Of a DNA stretch of 64,000 nucleotides, positions 34,576 through 45,060 are shown in pieces (the stretch's first letter is position 1; each line of letters opens with the position of its first letter). The position numbers and the translations under genes are program-made. The stretch lies in the NCBI GenBank assembly GCA_963739235.1, contig CAVTZY010000014.1, forward strand, positions 1-64,000. The letters run 5' to 3'. The notes beneath the pieces are model-generated. The model did not search any database. It was not told where the DNA came from and was given only the letters and a program-made list of their open reading frames with translations. Source of the DNA: JAFNAG01 sp963739235. Its GTDB lineage: Bacteria > Acidobacteriota > UBA6911.

Positions 34576-35984
34576 TCACGCCCAGAACGGCAAGTATCGG
34601 GCATATTTCCGGGAAGTACCGACTCTCTCATCAGGCTTAACTAATCCGGTCTCAATAGTCGCTGCGATTATCTGTGAGATGATCGCCGCCTTGCTCTCCG
34701 GCAGATGGAACCGCTCGCGCAACGATTGGTTTGTCATCCGCTCAGACATGACCCACTTAAGTGCGCAGTGCTGATAGCATGCCCGAATTCGATCATCCCG
34801 ATCCATGTCCTCAAGCGGTCGCGGACCATAGATAGTGACAACTGTCCGCCGGTGAGCGGCTCGGAAATCCGGCGCTGGCAACTGATACACTTCGGCCGCC
34901 TGCACCACACGATCGATTCCGCTGCCTTTCTCTTCGCAGATGCCCATACGTCTCATCAGGTCCGCGAGGCGTTCATTGCGGGATTGGTAGCCATCAATGA
35001 ATCGTTCGACTGGCACGACCGGTTCGCCTGGATTTGAGATCTCGACACGGTTGCTGTAAATTTCCACCATCACGGACGAGCCGGTCATTGAGATCTCCTG
35101 ATGAATTAACGCATTGGCGACCAATTCACGGATTACCACCTCCGGCACCAATTTCACCTCTTTTCGCAACGCGTCCTCGATCACCTCGTTCTGCGGTAGT
35201 TGGGCCATGACGAAGCGAACCAGTCCTTGAAAGCCGACCGCGTAGCCCTTGGCCCCCGTCTGATCGAGCCGAGTCTCGAGTTCGATGTCCCGGTGTACAC
35301 AACTACTCGCGGGACCTTGCGAGCAAGGTCCGGAAAATCAGTGAGCCTCTTCGCCAGCAAAAGTGCACCAAGCCGCCGGATGGCATAGGAATCGCCAATC
35401 TCATCAAGCAGACGCTCGTGCAGCAATCGGTCGATCACTCCCTTTCGGTTGGTGGGATAAGGCAGCTTAAGCAGCTCGAAAAACTCTGTGTGTCAAAGAA
35501 GCTCCACTACCTGCTGTGCATCCAACTTGGACTTCGAGGTTTCTTCCAGCCAATCCGGTTCTCCTTCAGCGAAGATCCTGCGAAGCTGATCTTCGGTCAT
35601 CGGCACGAGAGCTTCACCGGCCCGCATGAGATAGGCACCATCGAGATGGTATGCGGTGCCCCGTGGCCGAGATGGGATATGAAAGATCAGAATCCGGCCG
35701 CCAGGGTGCATTACTTCCTCAATGTCCACGCGAAACCCTACCGCTTGGAACAGCTTTTCTGCCATAGCGACCGGATCGCGAAAAGCCTGGCTTCCAACGA
35801 CACGCCGAGGGGGCTTGTCGGCTACTCCGAGCAGCAGGCGTCCGCCCCCCTCATTGGCTAGGGCAACGCAGTATCCGTACAGCTTGTGGTTATCGAACTG
35901 AGTCTTTGCTTCCTTAAACTCCAGCCGCTGGTATTCAGAAGGGGATTGGCGCCACAGGTCAACTTGTTCAGTAGTCGTGGGCAT
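34576..35984 (-). pseudogene. AlbA_2/Schlafen-type ATP-binding regulator, broken
   Basis: The pieces read as one 470-residue protein. The first 165 residues (from MPTTTEQVDLWRQSPSEYQR, with LEFKEAK, LANEGGGRLLLGV and AYLMRAG) form an AlbA_2 domain; later pieces give VIRELVANALIHQEIS, ISNPGE and RMGICEEKGSGIDRVV, the HATPase_c_4-like part, and a C-terminal winged helix. An in-frame TGA at 35493-35495 interrupts the first piece, and a frameshift near 35290 separates the second from the third. Proteins of this family are putative transcription regulators or are found near mobile elements and phage defence. The start has no strong ribosome site. Clearly inactive unless the breaks are errors. Confidence 0.82.
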
Positions 35985-36037
35985 AGCTACACCTTTTTCC
36001 TATTCGCATCGGTAGGCATCGTCACCTAAAGAACCTA

Positions 36038-38086
36038 TCATAACAGCAGTGTTACGTTTGCCACCGCGGGGATTTGCGTACGATTTTGACCTGGACGCCC
36101 TGGATCGTGATCCGGCTTGCGTGAAATTTGCGGGGAGAGTGGCGCTTGGTTTCGAGGGATAGGAAGCGACTTGCGCTGCCTCACAAGCTTGGCGATATGA
36201 TCACCCACATCGACTATTTCCTGGCGGATCTGTTTCTCCGCTGCCGTGAAGACGCGCATCGTCGGACTGCGCCCATCGAGATAATCGAGCGCGGTGGTGC
36301 CGTAACTTTCCTGCAACTTTGCAAGCTTTGCCCTTGCAACGCGAAGCTCCTTGTCGACCTCCCTGCGCGCCGGGTTGGGAATGAAGCGCGTTGGATCATC
36401 GGGCTCGACATCGTAATCGACGAGCGCGTCAATCAGGAACTCCTCACGCATGTATTTGAAAAAGTTCTCCTGGCGCCATCGCTCAAACATGCGATAGGCG
36501 ACCACGATGTCGCGTAAATCCCATCGGCTGGTCACGATAGCGGTTTGATGACCATCTTCAGTAAGGCGGGTGACTTGCCGGAGGCGCAGTTTTCCTTTCA
36601 GGAATCTGACCGCTTGGTCGTGCAGGAGGTATTTCACCGGACGGCCGTCGAGTCGGGCCTTCCGCAAGACGAACCGCTTTTCGGCAATGTGTCGAACCCG
36701 GCCTTTCCGATAGGTGAGAATATCAAAGCCCATGGTAAGCAGCTTGCAAAAGAGCTTTGGGCTCCATCCGGCGCGGTCGAAGACGATGGTAATGCGCCGG
36801 TCGGACCCGATGAGTTTCCGTACCTGTTCAAGGATGGGTGTCAGCATCTTGGTCATGGCACGATTGGCATCGGCGGTAACAACAAAGAGCGGATCGCCCT
36901 TTTTGTCGTTGACCCAGTAATCCGTGGTGGCGGGAACGGCGAGGCGTATTCGGGTGTCATATCCCTTGGCGATTGTGCGCTTACCGTGATAGGCACGCAC
37001 GTGCCCGTCGAGGTAGAGAAAGCCAAGCACGCGACCCCGCCGCCGGATGCGTTGCCGGGCCATTTCGCGCCCCAGCTCCTGGCTGCCTTTCAACGAAGCC
37101 AGACGAGCAAGTTTGCGTCGCAGCGTCTTGACCTCAGGCATGCGATCCAAACCCACGATACGGCCAAGGTCGTTGGGAGCATGTTCCTTCAGGGTTTCCG
37201 GACGTGGTATCCGCAGCAAGGCCAGCAGCACATACGCTACCAGGGTTGTCCGGAGCCCATAGAAGGCGGGGCCTATCGTGCCGTATATTTTCCGCGCTAC
37301 CGACAGCAGGCCGCTTGCGACCAGAGACGGAATGGCCAGCAGCACTCCAGCCCTTGGGACACTGGATGCGCGTGCAAACATTGGTGCAGCATCCTCAAGC
37401 AATCCCATGGCAGCCAGAAGCCGATCCATCGACCTGTCCAAAGGATTGAGATCACGGCTTGGCGCCGCGCCAGCTCCAATCCGGCATTGGATATCGTTGC
37501 CGTTCCTTTCGCCCTGCTACCCGCAGTGTTCTTTGGGGATTGCCCTGAAGCATCGGCGTCAAACTCGGCAGGGATGCCGGATTCTTCAGGGAAAGCAAAC
37601 GAAGGTTCCGGAGATGGCTCCCATCCGAGAAGATGAAGACGCTTCCGAATCGCCTTTTCGTCCAGGCCGAGTTTCCCAGCGATCTCACGGTTGCTGAAAC
37701 CCTTCGCTTTGAGGTGCAGAATCGTTCGATCTCGCTCTCGCTTCTTTGGTGGATCGGAACGGCTCGCTGATGGTCGGCCGTCAGCTCGCGCGAGCGCCGC
37801 CAATCCGCCAGCTTCAAGGCGCTCTTGATAGCGGCGGAGGCTGCGGGCGGAAACACCGAAAGCGCGAGCAATGTTCTTCTGATTTGCGTATCCCGATTCA
37901 AACAGCGACACCATCGCATACGCCTCCGCGGCGCGGTCGGAAACGTCGTAGTGCGCGAAGGCGACCCCATGAACGAAAATGACGCGCTCCGTTTCCTCGG
38001 TGCTGAAATAAACATGGTGGTTGACCCAAACCGATCCCAGGCGAGGGCGGAGCAAACTGGATAAGATCTTCCTGTACTGGCCACAT
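36038..38086 (-). pseudogene. transposase-like gene with HTH N-terminus, frameshifted
   Basis: A large transposase-like protein. N-terminal part: MWPVQEDLIQFAPPSPG, then FGVSARSLRRYQERLEAGGL and SNREIAGKLGLDEKAIRKRL, two helix-turn-helix segments. C-terminal part (about 460 residues from DRSMDRLLAAMGLLEDAAP) has LGFLYLDGHVRAYHG, PATTDYWVNDKKGDPLFVV, ITIVFDRAGWSPKLF and DILTYRKG, which look like a DDE-type core. One extra base near 38035 and a one-base change near 37440 split the frame. The family is one I recall as putative transposases outside the main IS families. The copy at 46.0 kb lacks the first frameshift. Confidence 0.78.
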
Positions 38087-38341
38087 AGCCGGCAAGCATG
38101 CCAAACCATGGGCAATGAGAAAAGCGGACAGGTTTAGGTCCGCACCTTTCCGAGCAGATAAGCGTCAGTACCTGCAATATCTCTATTTTTGTCGATTATG
38201 GCTTTCAACCAATGGCAGCAAGGGTCAGACCCTAGTTACGAAATGTCGCTGATTCAAAAAGCGGACAGGTTTAGGTCCGCACCCATGTCCTCAGAAATAC
38301 AGATTTTCAAGGCTTTTGAGGGGGTATGTCAGGAGATCTGA
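37571..38341 (-). repeat. 770-bp repeat, copy 1 (inverted relative to 45.7-46.5 kb)
   Basis: About 771 bp of near-identical sequence shared in inverted orientation with 45745-46513. It covers the outer end of the transposase element (TCAGATCTCCTGACATACC at the tip), an upstream non-coding region with small hairpins, and the first third of the transposase gene. Few substitutions separate the copies. Confidence 0.85.
38124..38280. repeat. three small hairpins upstream of the transposase
   Basis: GCGGACAGGTTTAGGTCCGC occurs twice (38124-38143 and 38261-38280), each forming a GCGGAC/GTCCGC hairpin. Between them AGGGTCAGACCCT (38221-38233) is a further hairpin. These resemble REP-type units. The same set is present in the second copy near 45.8-45.96 kb, so they move with the element. 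Confidence 0.6.
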
Positions 38342-39469
38342 ATTTATCGTTGCGGATAGCTTCAGCATATTGACGCGCGGCCGCTGCAAAATCATAAAAC
38401 TCCTCTTTAGGATACCGAGCCTTACGCAAAAGAGCTGGCAGCAGAATCCGCCGCTTTTAGCCGCTCTTCTCATTGCTTTGGGTTCCGGAATCCCAGGGTA
38501 CTACCGTGATTAACCAAAGGAAAGGTTTTCAGCAACCCGATGGTTGCCATCATTTTTTGGCAGGGCTGCCTCCGGCAGTTATCAAATTCCCGTATCGAGG
38601 CACACTTCCAAGAACTGCGGAACCACCGGGATAGGAAGCGCGCGAGCGCCGAGCAAGCCATTTATCCATGTTTGCAAACTCCCAAAACCGGATTTTTGGA
38701 ACCAAATGGTAGTTTCCGTATACCCCACATAACCGCGTGGGCGAATCCGCTTGGATTTGGGGGGAACGTTGGCGACTTCACTTCTCCGGGTAGCGTGTTT
38801 TAAGACCAAGTGCAAGATCCTCCGTTCCTTGGCGGATCACATCATAGCGTCAGACCAACAAACTACGACCTCATACGAGGACGTTTAAGGGCCGTTACTC
38901 ATTACTGTCCGCAGCCGTTTGCCCTCATGTACCATCAAGTTTTTAGTTTCGGTGACAAGCGCCATAACCTCGAAATTCTCAATGGCCCATGGATGCGTCT
39001 CTCGGAACTGCGAGGTTATGGCGCGTGTTACCGAAATTCCTGTGGATGGGCCCAGCGATATAATCACATGCGAGGAGATCCACGAACGGTTTTGGTGCCT
39101 CGGCACCGTCATCGAGTTCGAGTACGGCGTAAACTCGGCGGGGAAGCGGCTGCGCAACTGACTTTGCGACTCCGCAACCACCCCACGGTTCATGGAATCA
39201 AGAATAGGGGACTGACTACGCTGACCTCCTGAGCGCTAGTCACGTCGGTAGTGCCGAGGCCAGGAACTACTTATTGCGGCCAAAAAACAGGCCCGATTTT
39301 TCGATGCTCCCCCCGCCTGGAAGGCTCCTGATCTGAACCTTTCAGTGCACTTCCGAACAGTCGCCGTCGTCAATCCCCGATTCGTCGCCAATTCGCACTC
39401 CACTCGATCGGGCAAATCGCTCCTCTGTTTCGATTGCATACCGCAACAAGCGGTTGCAGCAGCTGATTG
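38342..39469. other. 1.1-kb stretch without a supported gene
   Basis: Several frames of 60-140 codons are open on both strands (for example 38810-39232 plus and 38885-39193 minus) but none has a ribosome site or a recognisable family. It includes a long inverted repeat (listed separately). It is probably decayed or repeat-derived DNA. Confidence 0.4.
38947..39036. repeat. 26-bp inverted repeat (MITE/REP-like)
   Basis: TTTCGGTGACAAGCGCCATA... (38947-38972) is repeated inverted at 39011-39036 (CGAGGTTATGGCGCGTGTTA...), with two mismatches and a 38-base spacer. The stem would be very stable. It lies in a gene-poor stretch, not behind a gene, so it is unlikely to be a terminator. Confidence 0.65.
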
Positions 39470-41089
39470 TTACTTGTCAACCGATTCCTCGTCCATCATC
39501 CTCAAGAGGTGCATGATCTGGTGGACTGTCTGGCCAATGCCGGGTTTCTGAATTGAGTTGGCTGGATGACCGACAATCCTGTTGTCGTGCACATAAGGCA
39601 GGCCGGTATCCGGGTTTATCATGTCGGCAATCACCAGTATCTGGTTACGAGCTCCGCCGGTCCCCTTTGGGAAGCGGCCGGCTTCAAAAATCAGGTTGTT
39701 CTTCACTTCGGTTCCGGCACCCCCGAAATCCTTCCCCGAAGCAAGAATGATCACGCCGCTTTCGCGCTCCGTGAGCCTGTAATCGTTGTGCATGATCACA
39801 CAGTTCTCGACGGGATTCGGCAGCGGGGTCGCGGGTAACTCATGTAACGATTCAAGCCAAAGGACCGGCTGCAATTCAGATCCATCCGGTATGAGCTTTC
39901 CCAGGACATTGTTCGAGAATGTCGTATCGGCCATCAAAATCATGACGTGGTTGTAAGCCTGCATTTCCGAAAGGTCGTTTTCTACGATGATATTATCGTG
40001 CCCGTAGAAGGCTACGGCTATGGTAAGGCCGCACGTGCCGGACATGGTATTATCTCTGACGACACTGTGACTGAGACCATTCGAAGTGCCCCCAAGACAC
40101 AATGCCTCGGCTCCAGTTTCGGGGGGGGAATCCATCCAAATGTCGTTCCCGCTGATAAGGACCGGGCCGTTGTCTCCCTGGACAAACTGATTTACCCACG
40201 GCGAACTCGAGGTTTGCCTGTATCGTCTGAACCCTATCTCAGGATCCGGATCAGGGCTGTTAAAGTTGGACCAGCCATAGATCAGCATCGCCTGAGTGAA
40301 CACACCGGGAGTCGTGATCATCCGGTTATTGGTGATTTCAAACGGATAGCGGACAGCGTTGCCCAGCGAATCTGTCAGCACGACGTGCACATCATACGGG
40401 TAGGCACTGATCGGTTGCAGTGTGAATCCGATCCATCGGCCACAGGCAGGGTACGGTCCCCTGAGCACATTGTTATCTATCCTAACCGGGAAACCTGCGG
40501 AATAGTATGCGAGGACGGGGTAGGATCGTACACTGAAATCATTCCTCTCAACCACGACGGGGTGGTCGCTCGCCTGCTGGTTTGCCGATGAAATATACAC
40601 CCCGGTAGCGGCGGGTGTGGAATTCAGTTTGAGTTCGCGGACGGTGACGCCCGGGGCGTTGACTGCGAACACCATCGCCGTACCGGAAAGGGTGGGAGAG
40701 AAGGTGAACGGACCCCCGCCACCAACGATTTTCGTCTTCGGCTCATCGAGAATGGCGTCCCAGCCATCGCCTGTCAGGGTTATGTCCGGACGCAGGAGTT
40801 TGATCACGCCACCCGTTCCGGTCGTAGTGCCGCCGAAGTTGAACGCCAAGGGATTACCGGAGGCATCGGTCGATTTCATGATGACAGTCCCCGGTGAATC
40901 GACGTTGTCCAAAGCCCACTGCACATTTATCCTGTCTGTCGGATAGATTCCGGTCGGATACACTTCATAGATCCCATAGCCAGCGGCTCCCAAAGCGATA
41001 GGGGACGGACCGGGCGCTTCGCCCGGTTCGGCTACGCCTACCAGGGACATGGCAACCAGAAGTAGGGTAAATAGAAATCGGTATTTCAT
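39470..41089 (-). CDS. secreted right-handed beta-helix protein
   Basis: A 539-residue exported protein. The signal peptide is KYRFLFTLLLVAMSLVGVA. The body has short repeated strand-turn units typical of parallel beta-helix/pectate-lyase-like folds (ITLTGDGWDAIL, VFAVNAPGVTVRELKLNS, PVVVERNDFSV, IDNNVLRG, PFEITNNRM, SVVRDNTMSG, IIVENDLSEM, VENCVIMHNDYRL, VKNNLIFEAG). The substrate is unknown; such proteins are polysaccharide lyases, carbohydrate-binding surface proteins or adhesins. The start at 41089 has GGAGG 6-7 bases upstream; the frame continues 27 codons further without support. It is divergent from the sigma factor gene. Confidence 0.85.
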   Translation of the reverse strand: MKYRFLFTLLLVAMSLVGVAEPGEAPGPSPIALGAAGYGIYEVYPTGIYPTDRINVQWALDNVDSPGTVIMKSTDASGNPLAFNFGGTTTGTGGVIKLLRPDITLTGDGWDAILDEPKTKIVGGGGPFTFSPTLSGTAMVFAVNAPGVTVRELKLNSTPAATGVYISSANQQASDHPVVVERNDFSVRSYPVLAYYSAGFPVRIDNNVLRGPYPACGRWIGFTLQPISAYPYDVHVVLTDSLGNAVRYPFEITNNRMITTPGVFTQAMLIYGWSNFNSPDPDPEIGFRRYRQTSSSPWVNQFVQGDNGPVLISGNDIWMDSPPETGAEALCLGGTSNGLSHSVVRDNTMSGTCGLTIAVAFYGHDNIIVENDLSEMQAYNHVMILMADTTFSNNVLGKLIPDGSELQPVLWLESLHELPATPLPNPVENCVIMHNDYRLTERESGVIILASGKDFGGAGTEVKNNLIFEAGRFPKGTGGARNQILVIADMINPDTGLPYVHDNRIVGHPANSIQKPGIGQTVHQIMHLLRMMDEESVDK

Positions 41090-41291
41090 AAGAACCTCCA
41101 TGTTTGGACGAAAATGCAATTTTCTGAGTTTCAACCTATTAATGCGGGAATTGGCTTTAAACGGGGTCACAGGTCACGATTTACGCGGATTGCCAATTGC
41201 GGTGAGGGAAACCGGTCGCTCCGTTCCGCGTCCAGCGGCTATTCCGGGGCAATGTGAAAAATCAGCGTAGCGGTTTATTGCCGGATAGATC

Positions 41292-41297
41292 TATAAT
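41292..41297 (+). promoter_or_regulatory. candidate -10 box before the sigma factor gene
   Basis: TATAAT at 41292-41297 lies 44 bases upstream of the sigma factor ATG in an otherwise non-coding 250-base gap. No matching -35 hexamer is convincing, so assignment rests on the -10 alone. Confidence 0.3.
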
Positions 41298-41340
41298 TAT
41301 AGAAACATAAGAGTTACCTTCGATTCCTGGAGACCGTTCC

Positions 41341-41925
41341 ATGGGAGCCAATGCTCCGGAGGAAGTTACCAGGCTACTGCAGGCGTGGTGTCACGGCGAC
41401 CGTGCCGCCCTCGATCAACTCATCCCGCTGGTGCATGACGAGCTCCACCGGCTTGCGCATCAGTACATGGTGCATGAAGCTGCCGGCCACATGCTTCAGA
41501 CCACAGCCCTGGTCAACGAAGCCTACCTGCGGCTGATTGACGCAAGCCGGATCGAGTGGCAGAACCGGGCGCACTTCTTCGCCATTTCGGCCAATCTCAT
41601 GCGTCGCATCCTGGTCGATTTTGCACGCTCCCGCCGGTATAAGAAACGGAGGGCCAGCACCCGAGATGCACACCTCGACCTTGATCGAGGACAAATCAAC
41701 CAATTTCAGGCAGGGCCGGACATCATAGCCCTAGACGATGCGCTGCAGGCGCTCGCAGCCTTCGATCCCCGGGGCGCCAGAGTGGTGGAATTGCGCTTCT
41801 TCGGCGGGCTTACCGTGGAGGAAACAGCCGAGGTGCTGGCAGTGTCGCCCAAAACCGTCAAGCGGGACTGGGCGGCCGCAAAAGTATGGCTTCTTGGCCA
41901 AATGAAACGCGGAGGAATGGATTGA
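41341..41925 (+). CDS. ECF-type RNA polymerase sigma factor (TIGR02999 type)
   Basis: A 194-residue alternative sigma factor. Region 2 shows LHRLAHQYM...TTALVNEAYLRLID and the characteristic FFAISANLMRRILVDFAR; region 4 has VVELRFFGGLTVEETAEVLAVSPKTVKRDW. This pattern is the one described for the TIGR02999 group, frequent in Acidobacteriota and Planctomycetes, and often linked to serine/threonine kinases instead of anti-sigma factors. Its stop overlaps the TTG start of the kinase gene by four bases (TTGA), so the two are translated together and probably act in one pathway. Confidence 0.93.
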   Translation: MGANAPEEVTRLLQAWCHGDRAALDQLIPLVHDELHRLAHQYMVHEAAGHMLQTTALVNEAYLRLIDASRIEWQNRAHFFAISANLMRRILVDFARSRRYKKRRASTRDAHLDLDRGQINQFQAGPDIIALDDALQALAAFDPRGARVVELRFFGGLTVEETAEVLAVSPKTVKRDWAAAKVWLLGQMKRGGMD

Positions 41926-44900
41926 ATCCCGAGCGCTGGGAACGACTCAAGCAGTTGTATCATTCCGCCCTGGAGCAAGAGCCGGGCGGGCGGACCGAAT
42001 TCCTGCAGAAAGCCTGTGCCGGCGACGAGTCTCTGCGGGCAGAAGTCGGCGCAATGCTAGCGCGCCACGCTGAATCGCCGGATTTCCTGGAGTCGCCAGC
42101 CCTGCAGGCTGAGGCCGAGGCACTGGCAAGGGACCTTGTGGATGACGGTCGCCCTTTCCTTAATGGTTCTTCCGCTTTAGGAAGCAGACTGTTGTCCCCG
42201 CATTCCGCACCTTCCAGGCGCCCGCCATGGTGGATGGTTTTCCTTGTGGCCGTTTTCGTGGCCGATTGCCTTTTGCGAAGTTACTGCCTGTTCCTGGGAC
42301 CGAAGGGATTTGATTTCCAACACCGGTGGGAAGGAGACAAGATGGTCGTTTCCGCTGTGCGCTCAGGCTCTGCGGCCGATCGAGCCGGCATCAACGCGGG
42401 AGATATCCTACTTTCCCTGGACGGCCAGCCCATCCGGCGTAGCGGCTGGACATGGATCAATTCTAATCTGGAAACGGGCCGGACATACCTCTTTGACATA
42501 GAGCGGGAGGGGAAGCATCGGCAGGCCAGGTATTTGATGGACCGTGTCAACGTACTCGAGAATCGGACATTCACTTTGTGGCAGATCAACGGCATCCTCC
42601 TGCTTGCCACAGCGTTGATTATTGCATTCGGCCGCCCGTATTACCCCCCGGCGCGGATGGGGGCGCTGGCGCTGGCCACCTTGTCGATCAGCCTGATCCG
42701 ATGGGGAACCCTTGGGCCCCTAGGCTATGCGGCCATGTGGAGAGATTTGCCGCTTGTCGCGGGCGCCCTGCTGTGGATACCGACCGTCTGTTCCTATCTG
42801 GTGGGACCCATGCTTCTTACCTTTTTTGCTTTGTTCCCGCGCGCACTGTTTCGCGTGCGCTGGCCATGGGTGGTCATCTGGCTGCTGGCGCTCTGCTTCG
42901 TACCGGCGCACTTCCATTCCAATTTCCTGATGGTGTACCACCCGCTTCAGAATTACAGCATTCTCTTACCCGCGGAGCTGCTGGCTTACAGCGGTCGACT
43001 CTATGGACTTTACGGTCTGGCATCGCTTGGCGCGCTGACCGTCAATTATTTCCGGCTTACCGATCCTAATGACAGGCGCCGGTTGCGGGTTTTGTTTGTC
43101 GGCGGGGCGGCAGCAGTCCTTCCGGGGACCCTTAGATTGCTGATCTGGAATTCGGCGTCGTTACCTGCGATCTGGAAGTGGGTTTCAACTGGGACTCCCG
43201 ATCTCTTGCTGACTTTGATATTTGTCCTGTTTCCCGTCTGTTTCGCATACTCGATCCTGCGATACAGGCTGCTTGATATCCGGATCATCATTCGCCAGGG
43301 CGTGCGATACCTTGCAGCACGGGGCGCTCTGCTCTCGGTGGTGCCGGTCCTGGGAGCTGTCCTGGTGGCGGATCTGCTTGTCCACGGCGACCAGCCGCTG
43401 ATCGACATTCTGGAACTGCGCGGTTGGGTGTATGCAGCATTGGGGGTTGCGGCGGTCACCGCTCATTGGCAACGCCGGCGCTGGGGGGATGCGATTGACC
43501 GGCTTTTTTTCCGCGAGCGCTATGACGCCCGCAGGCTCCTTCTTGAAGTCGCCGGGCACGCACGCCAGGCCGGCAGTTTCGCGCACGCCGCCCCGGGCGT
43601 CGTGGCCCGCATCGAAAAGGCGCTGCACCCCGAATTCGCAGCCATCATGCTGCGCCCGCCAGGGAACACGAGCTTTCAAACCCTCGCTTCGGCTCCCTCC
43701 GGGCAGGCTCCTCCCGCACTGATGGCTGACAGCAAACTGATCGCTTTTCTGCGCATACTGGCCAAGCCACTGGAAGCAGGTGTGGATCAATCGAACTGGC
43801 TCGGGCGGCAACTGCCGCCTCGCGAGGTGGATTTCTTGCAGCAGTCGCGCATTGAAATCCTGATTCCAGTTGCCATGACGCCGGAACAAAACGAGGCGCT
43901 GCTGGCGCTCGGCGCCAAACGCTCCGAGGAGCCCTATACGGGCGAAGACCTGGATCTGCTGGTGGCGATTGCCACCCGTCTTGCGCTGCTGCTCGAAATC
44001 CCGGCGGTCCCTCCGGCGCGCACGAGCGAGTCATTCGACGAGTGCCCTGAGTGCGGTACCTGCTACGACACGGGGACGGGGCGCTGCACCTATGATCGGA
44101 TACATCTCACTCCCGTCCTCATGCCCCGGTCGCTCGTGGGACGCTATCGCCTGGAGCGCCGCCGCGGACGCGGAGGCATGGGCACAGTGTACGAGGCGAC
44201 CGACAGGGCGCTGGAGCGGAGGGTTGCGATAAAGGTCATGCGTGAGGATTGGGTGGATAATGCCATTGCCGCTCAGCGCTTCCAGCGGGAGGCGCGCACG
44301 GCTGCCGGTTTTGCCCATCCGAATGTTGTGACCGTGCACGATTACGGCGTCGAGGCGGGCACATGGGCGTTTCTGGTCATGGAGTTGCTCGAAGGCACCA
44401 CGCTGCGCGAAGAAATCAGGCGCCTTAAACGGCTCGATCCCGCACACACCGTCGAGGTGTTTCGAGGCGTATGCAGTGCCGTGCATGCCGCCCACAGCCG
44501 CCGGCTGATCCACCGAGATCTGAAGCCTGAGAACATCTTCCTCACCCGGAGCGGCGATAATGGAAACGAGACGGCAAAGGTTCTCGACTTCGGCATCGCC
44601 AAACTGCTTGCCGCGGGCGATGCGCCGGCGGCAACTCGGTCGGGAACCGAGACGGGCGCCGGCATCCTGGTTGGCACTCTGGGCTACGTCTCGCCCGAGC
44701 AATTGCTCGGGGAAAGACCGGCAGTGTCCTGGGATCTGTGGGCGCTTGCCGTTGCCATCTACGAAACCCTGACCGGCGCCCTGCCATTTCCTGTTGAGAA
44801 CCGGGAAGTGTGGCGACAGTCCTTGACCGCTGGCCGTTACACGCCCCTGAGCGCGCACCTGAAGAATCCTGCGCCCCGGTTGCAGGAGTTCTTCGCGCGT

Positions 44901-44978
44901 TCGCTGGCAATGGATCGCACAAGGCGCCCGCAATCGGCAGCGGAGTTTTCCCGTCAAATGGAGCAAGCTCTGGCGTAG
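41922..44978 (+). CDS. membrane serine/threonine protein kinase with PDZ and GAF-like parts
   Basis: A 1018-residue protein. In order: N-terminal helical segment common in acidobacterial kinases (LNPERWERLKQLYHSALE read from a TTG start); a transmembrane helix (about 101-123); a PDZ-like domain (VRSGSAADRAGINAGDILLS, about 140-190); a block of several transmembrane helices (about 205-480); a GAF-like region (about 540-690); a zinc-knuckle CPECGTCYDTGTGRC (about 705); and a C-terminal kinase domain (G-loop GRGGMGTVYEA about 748, VAIKVM, HRDLKPEN about 863, DFGIAKL about 888, SPE). The TTG start is supported by GGAGG 6 bases before it. The kinase being at the C-terminal end after a membrane block is unusual. 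Confidence 0.9.
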   Translation: MNPERWERLKQLYHSALEQEPGGRTEFLQKACAGDESLRAEVGAMLARHAESPDFLESPALQAEAEALARDLVDDGRPFLNGSSALGSRLLSPHSAPSRRPPWWMVFLVAVFVADCLLRSYCLFLGPKGFDFQHRWEGDKMVVSAVRSGSAADRAGINAGDILLSLDGQPIRRSGWTWINSNLETGRTYLFDIEREGKHRQARYLMDRVNVLENRTFTLWQINGILLLATALIIAFGRPYYPPARMGALALATLSISLIRWGTLGPLGYAAMWRDLPLVAGALLWIPTVCSYLVGPMLLTFFALFPRALFRVRWPWVVIWLLALCFVPAHFHSNFLMVYHPLQNYSILLPAELLAYSGRLYGLYGLASLGALTVNYFRLTDPNDRRRLRVLFVGGAAAVLPGTLRLLIWNSASLPAIWKWVSTGTPDLLLTLIFVLFPVCFAYSILRYRLLDIRIIIRQGVRYLAARGALLSVVPVLGAVLVADLLVHGDQPLIDILELRGWVYAALGVAAVTAHWQRRRWGDAIDRLFFRERYDARRLLLEVAGHARQAGSFAHAAPGVVARIEKALHPEFAAIMLRPPGNTSFQTLASAPSGQAPPALMADSKLIAFLRILAKPLEAGVDQSNWLGRQLPPREVDFLQQSRIEILIPVAMTPEQNEALLALGAKRSEEPYTGEDLDLLVAIATRLALLLEIPAVPPARTSESFDECPECGTCYDTGTGRCTYDRIHLTPVLMPRSLVGRYRLERRRGRGGMGTVYEATDRALERRVAIKVMREDWVDNAIAAQRFQREARTAAGFAHPNVVTVHDYGVEAGTWAFLVMELLEGTTLREEIRRLKRLDPAHTVEVFRGVCSAVHAAHSRRLIHRDLKPENIFLTRSGDNGNETAKVLDFGIAKLLAAGDAPAATRSGTETGAGILVGTLGYVSPEQLLGERPAVSWDLWALAVAIYETLTGALPFPVENREVWRQSLTAGRYTPLSAHLKNPAPRLQEFFARSLAMDRTRRPQSAAEFSRQMEQALA

Positions 44979-45060
44979 GAAAATTGAGACGTCGCCCTAT
45001 TCGGCTTGTCTCCAGGGCAACTTACGGCATAAAACCAGCGAGCAAGTCGATCAGCCCGAC

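Noticed and set aside
36545..37636. 363-codon plus-strand frame inside the transposase relic
   Set aside because: Antisense to recognisable transposase sequence; long only because of base composition.
38810..39232. 140-codon plus-strand frame
   Set aside because: Runs through the 26-bp inverted repeat, has no ribosome site and no family character.
44031..44966. 311-codon minus-strand frame over the kinase domain
   Set aside because: Antisense to intact kinase motifs (HRDLKPEN, DFG).
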